From positions 8,587 through 40,649 of the IMG/VR virus record IMGVR_UViG_3300011999_000020: a stretch of 32,063 nt of DNA; one strand, 5' to 3'. Below, in pieces: positions 8,306-17,430 of the stretch. Each line of letters begins with the position of its first letter. Position 1 is the first letter of the stretch. Source of the stretch: a virus. The notes under the pieces are model-generated. The model did not search any database, was not told where the DNA came from, and saw only the letters and a list, made by a program, of their open reading frames with translations. The position numbers and the translations under genes were made by a program.

Positions 8306-10298
8306 TCGCTTTCGTACCCTGCGAGTTTAAGATCTGCACCCAGTACTTCGCCGCAGTAAGACTGCCTATCTCAGTGAGCTTCTCAGCCAGTTTCGCTTTT
8401 TGAACGGCTTGGAGCGTGTTGTACCAAGTGCTATTCAAAAGTGAGGTAATTCCTACAGCTACGCTTCCACCAGTAAGTGATCCGACGACTGTACCAGCGG
8501 GACCGCCGATAAATGTGCCAGCAGTGCCTCCAGCTGTCGCACCGCTACTTCCCACGACCGTGTTGAACCATGAGATGAGTGGACGAGCTTCTCTGCGCTT
8601 TGCAGTCTCATCGAGAATGTCGAAGAGTCTTGAATTCAAGGTGTAGGCTTTGTTGATCTTCTCGTAGTCAGGATTATTTGTGTTGAGAAGATTTCTGATT
8701 GCACCATCGACCTTTCGTACCTGCGAGAGCATGCCGTTGTCGTCGACGGTCTTTAGGCTCTTTCGAGTCTCATAGACAACGTCGCCGTAATCCTGGGCAA
8801 GCTCACGAAGATCCTGCTGATAGGCTTGAGTCGGCTGATTGTATAGATGCAAGGCTTCGATATCGTCACGGAGCTTCTTGAGTTGATTGATTCTCGATGA
8901 ATTAACCGAGATTGGCTTTTGCGGTATCGCTTCAGCGACAGCTTGCTTGAGTGTTCGGCCGTACTCATCAAGACTATCCATTTTTGAGAGATCAAGGTTG
9001 TCGATAAGATCTCCAACGTCATTGATTCCGTTATGGCGGAGTTGGTCAACGATATTTTTCTTTGAGTCAGCAATGATTGCTTGTATTCCGCCGGCTTTTG
9101 AAACTTGATCAGCCATTTCAGGATCATTAAGTATTTGCGCAGCAGTTTTTAGGTGATTATCGATCGTGGTTTGGATAGCACTCGTCTTTTCCGTAAATGC
9201 TCGGCCACCTTGGGAGTAGTTCCCTATCTCATCATCAATTTTGTTTAGCAATCCGTCTGTCTCTACAGTTCCTTGAAGCTCTCCGAGTTTTGCGTACTCA
9301 TCATTTGAGAGTTTTATTCCGCTCTCTGCTTTTTTAATAAGTTGCTTCTTTGTACCCCACGTCTTTTCATCAAGCAGATCAGGAATGATCTTGTCAGCCT
9401 GTTCTTTGTACTTTTCTTTTGTGGCATTGAGACCACGCTTGTAACTATCGATAGCTTCTTTCTTCAAAGTCTCGGGGCTTACATTTCTCATATTCGCAAA
9501 ACCTGAGAGAGTACCTCCGATCACACCAGATACACCGGCACTTGTGAGTGACTTTTTCAAAATGGTAGGGATATCCTCGTCAGCCTGCATCGATGCTGAA
9601 GCTCCATACCCTGCACCGATCGGAACAGCAGTCTTAGCTCCCTGAAGAAATCCTTTACCGAATGCTGCGAGCTTTGATGTTGCGGTAGGTATTGTTTTCT
9701 CGAAGACAGTTGATGCACTCTCCGGCAATGCTTTTGCAAGAAGACCGCTCATTTTTCCACTGACAAGCAGTTTGCCGGTCTGAGCTCCTTTCGCCGCTTC
9801 GCCATAAGTGCCAAATGATGCGATATCAGTCGCAACTCCTAGCCCTTCACCGAATACCTGCTTTGCACTTTTATTCACACTCGCATTGGTTTCGTTTATA
9901 TCGATCGGAGGCTTACTTGATTCCTGAATATGCTGCTGAAGTGCGGCTTCAAGGCGTGTAGTGTCTTCGCCTCGAGCTTTCTTTTGCTTTATCGTCTTCA
10001 TCAAGTTGTCAGTTATCTCCTGGCTTTGCGCCATGAGTTGCTCATTCTGTTTATTCGTCCATGCCGCACTCCCCGGAACGAAAGACGGCAATGCATCAGC
10101 TATGCTTTTACCGAAGCCGAGTTCACTTGAAATGAGAGCCTTGCCGACCCTTTTCAATATTCCTTCTTTTTTAGGAGGCTCAGGTGTTGCTGTTGGTGCA
10201 GGTAAAGAGTCGAGCCATTGCTGAATTTCTTCATGGCTTGCACCCTGTTTTTCTAGGGCGTTTACGTTTCCTTGGATTTGTTCGTGTGTAAGAGACAT
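8253..10298 (-). CDS. Large glycine-rich phage virion/ejection protein candidate
   Basis: I recognise no family in this 681-aa protein. The N-terminus (about 1-35) is a small helical segment, then comes a Pro/Thr linker. There are two Gly/Ala-rich, membrane-like stretches, near 215-265 (IGAGYGASASM... GVIGGTLSGF) and 575-621 (ATAGGTAGTFIGGPAGTVVG). Long charged helices of coiled-coil type separate them. Glycine-rich membrane-active segments and long helices are common in internal ejection proteins of short-tailed phages, and the position between the LysM protein and the lysis genes fits a virion component. A minor tail protein is the alternative. It begins 2 bases after the LysM gene stop. 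Confidence 0.6.
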   Translation of the reverse strand: MSLTHEQIQGNVNALEKQGASHEEIQQWLDSLPAPTATPEPPKKEGILKRVGKALISSELGFGKSIADALPSFVPGSAAWTNKQNEQLMAQSQEITDNLMKTIKQKKARGEDTTRLEAALQQHIQESSKPPIDINETNASVNKSAKQVFGEGLGVATDIASFGTYGEAAKGAQTGKLLVSGKMSGLLAKALPESASTVFEKTIPTATSKLAAFGKGFLQGAKTAVPIGAGYGASASMQADEDIPTILKKSLTSAGVSGVIGGTLSGFANMRNVSPETLKKEAIDSYKRGLNATKEKYKEQADKIIPDLLDEKTWGTKKQLIKKAESGIKLSNDEYAKLGELQGTVETDGLLNKIDDEIGNYSQGGRAFTEKTSAIQTTIDNHLKTAAQILNDPEMADQVSKAGGIQAIIADSKKNIVDQLRHNGINDVGDLIDNLDLSKMDSLDEYGRTLKQAVAEAIPQKPISVNSSRINQLKKLRDDIEALHLYNQPTQAYQQDLRELAQDYGDVVYETRKSLKTVDDNGMLSQVRKVDGAIRNLLNTNNPDYEKINKAYTLNSRLFDILDETAKRREARPLISWFNTVVGSSGATAGGTAGTFIGGPAGTVVGSLTGGSVAVGITSLLNSTWYNTLQAVQKAKLAEKLTEIGSLTAAKYWVQILNSQGTKAINQFLSTPKEQLNQPPQ

Positions 10299-10300
10299 GG

Positions 10301-11887
10301 TTAGTATGGGAGCTTATAGGTGTTGCCACCGTTGCTTTTGAATTCAGTGCCTTGCGTTGCGACTGGAGCTGATCCGTATCCAAGCTCTGATTTGAGCTTG
10401 TCAGCTTTTGCGTTCATACCTTGATAGATAGACTCAAACCTTGAGACATCTCTTTGACCGGCCGACAAAGAGTTAAGCTGATTAGCAAGCGATCGAGTTG
10501 CAATATCAAGAGTCATCGCCATCACTGCTTTATTTACGTCAGTTGTATTTTTCAAATTCGCAATAGTGCGAGAATAGTTTTCGATATCAGCATCAGTAAG
10601 CACTCCGACTTCTCCGTAAACTCCACGGGCAAGTTTCGGAACGATCGCAGTAATCGCTGACTTCATCAGCTGGGCTTTGGTATCGTATGGATTTACGCTT
10701 TTTATGATTCCAACGATCGGACCAGTATCTACGCTATTGATCAAGCCTGTAAGTGTCTCCGCTTGGCCGACAATCGTTTGAATGTCTGTAATCGGCTTGA
10801 GTTCGCCTTGAGTCATGACACGACCACCCTTTGATTTACGAATTGCATCAAGCGTGTAATTTGGATCGTCATATTTGAGCGTAGTGCCAGGAGTTCCAGT
10901 CGTGCCAGGCGCATATGTCTTTGCGCGAGCAGCCACGAGTTTTGCAGTGCCTGTTGCGGGATCGTAAACATAGCGAGCATCACCTTCATTAAGGCTGAAT
11001 TGATTCGCATCATTTTTTGATTTCTCAAGATCTGCTTTTGCTTTTTCAGTAGTAATATCAGCAGTAGATTTTTGTGTCTTCGCATCGTTATAAAGTGAGA
11101 CGAGCTGGTCTTTGCTGAAGCCATACTGACCTTGAAGTTTCTGAACATCAGAATCACTGAGCTGTGTTGGATCAACCCCAAGAGCAAGCATGTTTTTGAT
11201 AAATGCGGTGACCTGATCTCTTTTCTGCTTTCCTTGATTGTCCAAGAATTCAAAATACTTATCGACTCCTTGTTGGATAGCAGTACGCCTTGCTTCAATT
11301 TCAGCAGTGGCATCTCTGCTCGCACCACCCATAAGAGAGGATATTTTTACATTCGCATCGTCACGATATGTCTGTTCTTGCTGGCTGTTGTAGTTTTCAG
11401 TTGTCTGGAATTCAGACTCTCCCGTCGCACTTCCAATTCGTCCGCCGGCCGCCGCAAGTGCGTAACTTTGCCCTTGTCGGTTCTTGCCTGTAGTATTCCT
11501 GAAGTTTGCTATTTGATCGCTCACAGCGGCGTTTATAGCGTCAATTTGCCCCTGAATACGTGATCTTGTGGCTGCTCTTATGGCTTCCTCGTTCACCTGT
11601 GAAGTAGCTGTACTTTTATAGTTATTGCCGATCTGGGTTGCAGTCGGATCTTCCACATAGTTTGGGACCGTCACTTTTGCCACCTGAGCTATAGTTTGCT
11701 TTGCAGGAGTCGGTGTAGGAGCTGGTGTCGGAGTGGCAGAAGCTCCCAACGACAAAGTACGCCCAGCATATATTTTGTTGGGATCAGTGATCGAAGGATT
11801 GAGAGACATCAATTCTTGGATGCTCTTTTCTGTCTTTGATGCGATTCCACTTAAGGTATCGCCGTATTGTATCGTGTAAGAATTCAT
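10301..11887 (-). CDS. LysM-domain phage structural protein
   Basis: In this 528-aa protein residues 1-48 form a LysM peptidoglycan-binding domain (YTIQYGDTLSGIASKT... IYAGRTLSL). A proline/threonine linker (about 50-68, TPTPAPTPTPA) follows, then about 400 residues of mostly helical, Gln/Ala-rich sequence with no known catalytic motif. There is no signal peptide, so the domain most likely acts on an incoming virion, anchoring it to the cell wall, rather than on a secreted enzyme. It sits between the fibre protein and the glycine-rich virion protein. The LysM call is strong and the virion role is inferred. Confidence 0.75.
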   Translation of the reverse strand: MNSYTIQYGDTLSGIASKTEKSIQELMSLNPSITDPNKIYAGRTLSLGASATPTPAPTPTPAKQTIAQVAKVTVPNYVEDPTATQIGNNYKSTATSQVNEEAIRAATRSRIQGQIDAINAAVSDQIANFRNTTGKNRQGQSYALAAAGGRIGSATGESEFQTTENYNSQQEQTYRDDANVKISSLMGGASRDATAEIEARRTAIQQGVDKYFEFLDNQGKQKRDQVTAFIKNMLALGVDPTQLSDSDVQKLQGQYGFSKDQLVSLYNDAKTQKSTADITTEKAKADLEKSKNDANQFSLNEGDARYVYDPATGTAKLVAARAKTYAPGTTGTPGTTLKYDDPNYTLDAIRKSKGGRVMTQGELKPITDIQTIVGQAETLTGLINSVDTGPIVGIIKSVNPYDTKAQLMKSAITAIVPKLARGVYGEVGVLTDADIENYSRTIANLKNTTDVNKAVMAMTLDIATRSLANQLNSLSAGQRDVSRFESIYQGMNAKADKLKSELGYGSAPVATQGTEFKSNGGNTYKLPY

Positions 11888-11894
11888 TAATTTT

Positions 11895-13976
11895 TTAATC
11901 GATTAACAAGAACAAGTGATCTATTTGAACAGTTCTAGCTACGCTGTCATTACTTTTCATTTTTATTCCGAACTCTTCTTTGTAAATAGGAAGATCCACA
12001 TTAATCTTTTGCTGGAAGCCTAGATCGGTTTTAGTGAATGTACCGACGAGGTCATCGCCGTTATACAAATCAAAACTGAATGCTTTGTCACTGAATGTAG
12101 ATATCGCTCCGTTTGCATTGTTGTCAGTGCAGATGAAGAACATATTTCCATTGCAGTTCACTGGATCGCCAATTTCAGGAAAGTTGTTGTAGATTTGATA
12201 TTTATAAATCTGTTGATCCCCAGCATTTTCGTTCCAACCGAAACTCTTGTATGTCATCTGCGGAAAAGTGAGGGTTGTACCGGAAAGCGTAACTTTTGCA
12301 CCAGTAAGACGATTGCTTTCATAGCCGTACATATAGAAGCTCGTAGCATCAATCATTTTTGGATAAAACATGCGATCACCCCACCATCCGGACGGCACGT
12401 AGCTACTACTTGCAAGAGTCGTATTAGTACCAGACACAGTAAGAAGACCAGCACGATATCTATCGCGCGTTTGATATTGAACCTGACCCCAATGACTCCA
12501 AAACATGAATGTGTCTGTCGTGATTTGGTACAGCAAAATGTATCGGTACGAGTAGCTAGATTCGTAACTGACCTGAAGACCTGCCTGTACTGTTATTGTG
12601 CTTCCTGAAGTTGTTACCACAGCCGAGTACCATCCACCAGAACCGATGTATGCAATCTGACATTTATCTGTGCCATTTGGTGCAAAGACCGGCTTTGATG
12701 CAGTAGTAATTGTCGCTAATGATCCGTATGACGGAACAGTTCCTGAAACGGAAACGCAGTAAAGATTGATGTTCGCTCCGTTTTCAAAAGCAAGGATCGC
12801 TTTATCAGTTCCGACTTTCACAAGTTGCTTATAGCTTGGTGCAACAGCTACGACCTGGACTGGAGTGTTGAGTGCAATACCTGTACCTGAGATAGTGACT
12901 ACTGCTGTATTGACGTAATTTGATGCGCCAACAGGAAGTGCAATAAGCACTTTGTCAGTGTTGATGAGGCAGGCATCAAAGTTTTCGTTGTACCAGTCGA
13001 CTGTATACATTATGAGTGGCGCACCCCATGTGATAGTTCCGTTAGTATTCGTATTTCCAACAACTGCGTAGATGCCAGTTGTACCCGCTTGCTGGCGATA
13101 AAAGGTAATGAATCGTGTCGAATCAAGTTCAATCGTTTTGAACACACGATTACCTGTGCTTTTGGCGAATGGAGACGAGAGAGTCTGCGCTTCCATATCA
13201 CGAAGTTTGGTGTATAGTGTCAGAGATCGTACAGTCTTTATTCTTCTTTCAAGGAAATTTGGAGAATACATTTTGCGTGTAGCCCCTGCTGCAAGCTGAT
13301 AGTCATGATCAGGAAATTCTCGGAGCAATTCCTCTTGGATACCGAAGCCTCTGTCTGCATCGCCATCCCAAGATGATCGACCGATGTAGAAGTTTTCTCG
13401 AGGGTTATACTGGTTGTTAACATAGTTATTGAAACAGCCTCGATATCCAGGAACAATGATCGAGTCAGCATCGCTTGCTGCTGCACCGGCTCGGTACGTT
13501 CCGAGAGTTACTGCATCAAAAGTGTTAGGAGCTACGAGAGTTGAGGTCGTGGCGATTGCATTCCCTACTATGCCTCCAACTTTTGAAGTGACAATAACGT
13601 CATTACCGATGATTGCAGTTGCTTCAACATCACCATTGAGAGAAGTTGCCGATGCGTACTGGCTTCCTGGAAGTCCGGAGAGGTTTATTGCTGCCATGAT
13701 ATTCGCTCGAGTTACCGCAACACTTCCTCCGATCACAATCTGTCCGTCAGTATTAGTGACAAGGCTTGCCACAAAGGAGTAGGTCTTTGTACCGATGGTT
13801 ATGGTTTCTCCTGGCGATGGCTGATTTTGGATGGTGAGTTTTCCTTGCGCTTTGACTGCTGGCCACTGCACCATTCCCTGCCTGCTCCATTCAGCAAATT
13901 TGGAAATTGGGGCAATGTTTAGTCCCTTTACGCTTGTTGTTCTATCTAATCTTCGATCTACTTGTAAATTAATCAT
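11895..13976 (-). CDS. Tail fibre/spike protein with an inserted accessory domain
   Basis: This 693-aa protein has a short N-terminal segment (about 1-45). A beta-rich accessory module follows at about 50-155 (GETITIGTKTYSFV... TRANIMAAINLSG... GNAIATTST). The central section (about 230-600) is Ser/Thr/Gly-rich with repeated SGT-containing blades such as VTVSGTNTTL and KVTLSGTTLTF, resembling a beta-propeller or sugar-binding fibre region. The C-terminus looks like a beta-sandwich (about 640-693). Composition and place in the tail module indicate a receptor-binding protein. The 50-155 module recurs as an insertion in the major capsid protein. The host receptor cannot be predicted. Confidence 0.72.
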   Translation of the reverse strand: MINLQVDRRLDRTTSVKGLNIAPISKFAEWSRQGMVQWPAVKAQGKLTIQNQPSPGETITIGTKTYSFVASLVTNTDGQIVIGGSVAVTRANIMAAINLSGLPGSQYASATSLNGDVEATAIIGNDVIVTSKVGGIVGNAIATTSTLVAPNTFDAVTLGTYRAGAAASDADSIIVPGYRGCFNNYVNNQYNPRENFYIGRSSWDGDADRGFGIQEELLREFPDHDYQLAAGATRKMYSPNFLERRIKTVRSLTLYTKLRDMEAQTLSSPFAKSTGNRVFKTIELDSTRFITFYRQQAGTTGIYAVVGNTNTNGTITWGAPLIMYTVDWYNENFDACLINTDKVLIALPVGASNYVNTAVVTISGTGIALNTPVQVVAVAPSYKQLVKVGTDKAILAFENGANINLYCVSVSGTVPSYGSLATITTASKPVFAPNGTDKCQIAYIGSGGWYSAVVTTSGSTITVQAGLQVSYESSYSYRYILLYQITTDTFMFWSHWGQVQYQTRDRYRAGLLTVSGTNTTLASSSYVPSGWWGDRMFYPKMIDATSFYMYGYESNRLTGAKVTLSGTTLTFPQMTYKSFGWNENAGDQQIYKYQIYNNFPEIGDPVNCNGNMFFICTDNNANGAISTFSDKAFSFDLYNGDDLVGTFTKTDLGFQQKINVDLPIYKEEFGIKMKSNDSVARTVQIDHLFLLID

Positions 13977-14017
13977 GGTAAAAAATTAAATTAATGGATA
14001 ATGCTTGCGATCCTCTC

Positions 14018-14764
14018 TCAGACATCCCGAATAGACCACTTCTTCACTCCGTCATAGATGCTTCGGAGTAGCCGGTTGTCGTCATACTCGAACACGAATG
14101 TTTTTCCGTTCACATTGTCATGAAGTGATCTAACGCTTCCATCTGCATTTATTGCGACATCGACATACTCAAGTCGGGCCTGAATACCAGTAAGGGCGGC
14201 CGCCATGAGCTGTGAAAGTGTCACCGGCTGTGAGGCACTTACAGCGTTAGGAACATTTGGAGAATTTATAAAATTATTATTACCAGAAAATGTATTGTTG
14301 CCATTTGTTGATGCTTTACCCGCAAGGTTGGTGTCTACATATCCTTTTGAGACCACTTGCTTTGAGTCACTGAAAGCAGGATCAGCATCGTACTTGAGCG
14401 GATTTGCTGAATCTAAAGTGTCAGCACCATTCATGATGTCGACGATGATTTTTAAATTGACGAAGTCGGTGAGATAACATTTGGCGCCGGCTCTATGACC
14501 ATTGAGATTTTGTACCCCTGCGGTCTGTACCCCCTGGCGCGACACACTATAAATATTGGATATAGATGTGCCTGATAAATCAAAGATCAAGTGTTCTTCA
14601 TCGCCAGTTCCTCGGTCAATAATCATGCAATATTTTCCTGACGGAATTGTCACGGCATTCTTGTCGGTAACACTCGTTAGAGACCCTGAAGTAGCGCCAT
14701 TCGCTAGCTTGGTGGCAAGAGATGTTTCGAAGTTTGCGACTACTTTTGTGAGTTTGCTCGACAT
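14018..14764 (-). CDS. Phage tail/baseplate-type fibre protein
   Basis: The first half of this 248-aa protein (about 1-110) has the pattern common to many phage tail proteins: GSLTSVTDKNAVTIPSGKY, a DEEHLIFDLSGTSI segment and a SRQGVQTAGVQNLNGHRAGA segment. The middle (about 145-170) is Asn/Gly-rich, like a fibre-shaft connector (SKGYVDTNLAGKASTNGNNTFSGNNNF). The C-terminal part (about 195-248) is a small beta domain. Directly upstream on the minus strand is one copy of the 45-base repeat, whose AAAC end is 1 base from the ATG context. It may therefore begin its own transcript with the fibre, LysM and later genes. Confidence 0.65.
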   Translation of the reverse strand: MSSKLTKVVANFETSLATKLANGATSGSLTSVTDKNAVTIPSGKYCMIIDRGTGDEEHLIFDLSGTSISNIYSVSRQGVQTAGVQNLNGHRAGAKCYLTDFVNLKIIVDIMNGADTLDSANPLKYDADPAFSDSKQVVSKGYVDTNLAGKASTNGNNTFSGNNNFINSPNVPNAVSASQPVTLSQLMAAALTGIQARLEYVDVAINADGSVRSLHDNVNGKTFVFEYDDNRLLRSIYDGVKKWSIRDV

Positions 14765-14765
14765 G

Positions 14766-14810
14766 GTTTAATTATTTACTCTAAAAAATGTGAAAAAGTG
14801 TGTGCAATCA
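14766..14810 (-). repeat. 45-base repeat, copy A (candidate promoter/control element)
   Basis: Read on the minus strand, the element starts with the TGA stop codon of the upstream gene, continues TTGCACACACTTTTTCAC and then an AT-rich part with TTTTTTAGAGTAAATAAT, and ends next to the ATG of the tail-fibre gene at 14764. It is identical over 45 bases to 22873-22917 and shares a 29-base core with 19673-19701. TTGCAC could serve as a -35-like box, but the possible -10 (TAGAGT, 18-base spacing) is poor and is not kept in the third copy. That favours a phage-specific element over an ordinary host sigma-70 promoter. Confidence 0.85.
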
Positions 14811-16709
14811 TTGGTCAATATTTTTGCCATCAAGACTCACATGCTCCTTCTGCCTATATACTTTTGGCAGTTTGTCTTCATAAGTCAGGATGTCCCAGTC
14901 GATTGATTCCATGACACTTACATAGCCGATTCCCTTTGCTAAAAATCGGATGCTTCTACGGCGAAATTTAGGTATTTTCATCGCCTTTATTTGTAGTTCA
15001 TAGGGGTACACTTGAGCTGATCCGTCCCCTCCGACAGCTGCCTCACCGATCATGGTTGTACCTACACTCGAGGGACTGGATCTGTTAACGTAGGTCGCAT
15101 CACCTCGGATTGTGCCTACAAGGGCATATCCGGCTCCGTCAAAGTCAGCGTAGACTTCCACATATTGAGCAGGATCTATTTCGCCTCGATAGCGAAGTCG
15201 TCGATATTTTTTCAGTCGGCGCACGCCGTATGTTTCGTACTTGCTGTCCCAGTTGTTTTGAATGACATATCCATCGTCGTCAAAGCCGTTGAGGATTTTA
15301 TAAACAGTTTGAGTGTGTGGACTTCCGCCATAAAGCACACCTGAATCTTTTGCGAGTGATTTCATTCCATAGTTTGTAATGTCGACAGTATTTTTTACGA
15401 TATCAATCACGAGCGTTCGATCATTCACGATACTTGATTGAGCTCGGCAAGATAGCACCACAAATTGTCCGTAGGTTTCCATGAACGCATCGCTATAGTC
15501 GAATTTTTCCCATGCAAATTGCGGAATAAGTTCAGTTGCGAGAATGTCATCGCCGAGAGGATTCTTTTCGAGGACTGTAAGCTGAGGACGATCAGGATTT
15601 GCTGTGTTGATGAAGACCACACCTCGGCCGGTAGTGACTGAGCTTTTTCTTGTGAGGACTCCGATGTTTCTTCGGACCACTTGATTATTGAATGTCTTAT
15701 CATCGTCAGTGTATTTGTGCTGATATGCACTTTGTTTTTTCAATGAGTAGTAGTTTCCATCAATACCGATGACAAGCTGCTGAATGGCATCACCTCCTTC
15801 ATCCTGCCGGATCACATCCCCTTCGCCGGCAAGCCTTGATGCGCTATATGTAAAATCTGCTACGCCTTTAGTCGTACTGTTTTCCCAGACATAGGTTGAT
15901 TGGATATTGTTTGCTGAAGCTCCAGGCACAGTTACGAAAGTCACACTCCACGCTCCGGTGATGTAATTGATCGTGCCTGTTCCGCCTGAGCTTCCCTTTA
16001 GGTTTCCATTTTTATCGTCTGTAAATATTTCACCTCCCCCATCCGTGCATTTGATTGTGACGAGTCCGCAGTTTCGCTTTGGTTGACCCGACTTGAATAG
16101 AAGCACTCCGGTGAATGCTGTTTGTGATCCGTTTCCGCTTGCAGCATTTTCGTTTGCCACCTGAGTGAAGCTAACTCCATCACGTTGCACATCAATGAAA
16201 CTTCGATAAAGTGCTGTCGTATCTTTAGCGATTCCCCACAGATACATTCTCGCTTTGTCGATCAGAGGAAATCCGCAAAAAAAATCTGTCGTAGTATAAA
16301 GTTGGATATAGCTTGTTGGATTCGCGTTAGCAAATTTAAATAATCCGCCAGGACCGCCAGCAAACGTCCACGCTCCAGTGAGTGAGCTGTAGTTTGTAAA
16401 AACGTAGATATCATTCGCATTAAGTCCTGTTACCACATCTACCCAAGTTGTGACATTAAAATACTGAATTTTTGTAGCAATTTTTCGCCAGAGAATTGCA
16501 ACACCTGTGCTTTTATATCCAATATGGATTGCAGGACATGAGCCTGCCGCACCTTCAGTTCCGACTGTCACTTTTCCTCGAGCGAGTTCTAGGCGACCAT
16601 CAATGGTCACCCAATTGAGCGAATCTTTAGCGCTGTCTTTTGGAGTGTCTTCGTTATCTTCACGATTATGTACTCCTGATGCAAATTTTTTAATTTCATG
16701 ATCTGCCAT
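14808..16709 (-). CDS. Tail hub/stabilisation protein, P22 gp10-like
   Basis: This 633-aa protein opens with SLNWVTIDGRLELARGKVTVG (about residues 30-50), a pattern of the packaged-DNA stabilisation and tail-hub proteins of short-tailed phages, which begin with a gene-product-specific beta-propeller. The rest is beta-rich with many Gly, Thr, aromatic and Asp residues, consistent with a propeller plus a C-terminal beta domain. It follows the gp4-like adaptor by 3 bases, matching the adaptor-then-hub gene order of P22-like phages. It supports a podovirus-type virion. The specific gp10 analogy is a pattern judgement, since such proteins diverge strongly. Confidence 0.68.
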   Translation of the reverse strand: MADHEIKKFASGVHNREDNEDTPKDSAKDSLNWVTIDGRLELARGKVTVGTEGAAGSCPAIHIGYKSTGVAILWRKIATKIQYFNVTTWVDVVTGLNANDIYVFTNYSSLTGAWTFAGGPGGLFKFANANPTSYIQLYTTTDFFCGFPLIDKARMYLWGIAKDTTALYRSFIDVQRDGVSFTQVANENAASGNGSQTAFTGVLLFKSGQPKRNCGLVTIKCTDGGGEIFTDDKNGNLKGSSGGTGTINYITGAWSVTFVTVPGASANNIQSTYVWENSTTKGVADFTYSASRLAGEGDVIRQDEGGDAIQQLVIGIDGNYYSLKKQSAYQHKYTDDDKTFNNQVVRRNIGVLTRKSSVTTGRGVVFINTANPDRPQLTVLEKNPLGDDILATELIPQFAWEKFDYSDAFMETYGQFVVLSCRAQSSIVNDRTLVIDIVKNTVDITNYGMKSLAKDSGVLYGGSPHTQTVYKILNGFDDDGYVIQNNWDSKYETYGVRRLKKYRRLRYRGEIDPAQYVEVYADFDGAGYALVGTIRGDATYVNRSSPSSVGTTMIGEAAVGGDGSAQVYPYELQIKAMKIPKFRRRSIRFLAKGIGYVSVMESIDWDILTYEDKLPKVYRQKEHVSLDGKNIDQ

Positions 16710-16712
16710 AAA

Positions 16713-17336
16713 TTAGATGAGTTTAAATCGCGCATCCCTCAGTTTTAGGTTTTTCAAATACTTCTGATACTGCACGGCATTCTCTTGCATGTTGCTTCGT
16801 GCCTTTTCCGACTTCTTTATAATTTCTTCATCGATAAGCATGAGAAAAACAATCATCGGATGGTACTCAGGAGGCAATTTAGGATACGTTCCGACTGCGA
16901 TATCGTCAGGGCTTGTTTTGTAATCAAATTCATATGTCGCACCTGTCCCAGGACTTTGTGCAAAGTTTATTTTTCCGTCCAACGGATCAATCCAACAGAC
17001 ATTACTAAATTGATTTGCATTCCTCTGCCCCATTGGCACAAAGTAGTAAGGACTTCTCTGGCTTCCTATAAAAATTACTTTGAGGATTGGCTCATTCTGG
17101 TCTTGGCTATAATTCTCCATCAGTTCATCAAAGTCTGTTGGCACAGTAATTTTTCCATCGCTTTCAACAGCGCCAGTCTTTTTTCTACGAAGAAATTCCC
17201 ACGGCTGTTCCATGTAGACGAGACGGAGTTTGTCATTTGCGAGAGTGAGTTCCTCATCGCTCGACAAATCGGTTGTATCGTCGGTATACAATTCAAAGCG
17301 ATCAATAATTTGTTGTCCTGTTAGTGGTGTTGCCAT
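16713..17336 (-). CDS. Head-tail adaptor protein (gp4-like)
   Basis: This 207-aa protein has an N-terminal helical part with LSSDEELTLANDKLRLVYMEQPWEFLRRKKTG (about 24-55, a pattern typical of phage adaptor proteins). A beta-rich middle (KITVPTDFDELM, then FIGSQRSPYYFVPMG) follows, and the C-terminus is helical and basic. Such proteins form the ring below the portal that closes the head after DNA packaging. Its place right after the capsid gene and right before the tail hub supports this. A strong hairpin (17356-17398) precedes it on the transcript. Confidence 0.72.
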   Translation of the reverse strand: MATPLTGQQIIDRFELYTDDTTDLSSDEELTLANDKLRLVYMEQPWEFLRRKKTGAVESDGKITVPTDFDELMENYSQDQNEPILKVIFIGSQRSPYYFVPMGQRNANQFSNVCWIDPLDGKINFAQSPGTGATYEFDYKTSPDDIAVGTYPKLPPEYHPMIVFLMLIDEEIIKKSEKARSNMQENAVQYQKYLKNLKLRDARFKLI

Positions 17337-17355
17337 GATATGTTTTTATATTTCC

Positions 17356-17398
17356 CAGTGGCAGAAGCAGCCCATTGCAAGTTCTGCTTCTGCCACTG
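17356..17398. repeat. Perfect 15-bp inverted repeat after the capsid gene
   Basis: CAGTGGCAGAAGCAG (17356-17370) and its exact complement CTGCTTCTGCCACTG (17384-17398) enclose a 13-base loop. Neither strand has a T-tract after the stem, so it is not a standard Rho-independent terminator. In the leftward transcript it lies between the major capsid gene and the adaptor gene. A role in stabilising capsid mRNA, RNA processing or partial attenuation would fit the need for far more capsid than adaptor protein. The remaining intergenic bases (17399-17430) show nothing else. Confidence 0.8.
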
Positions 17399-17430
17399 AG
17401 CCCCAGCGTGAGCTGAGATCAGCGGAATCC

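Noticed and set aside
8253-11887. Tape-measure protein in the 528- or 681-aa gene
   Set aside because: Both are short for a tape measure, and there are no tube, sheath or chaperone-type genes around them. The gp4/gp10-like genes favour a short tail.
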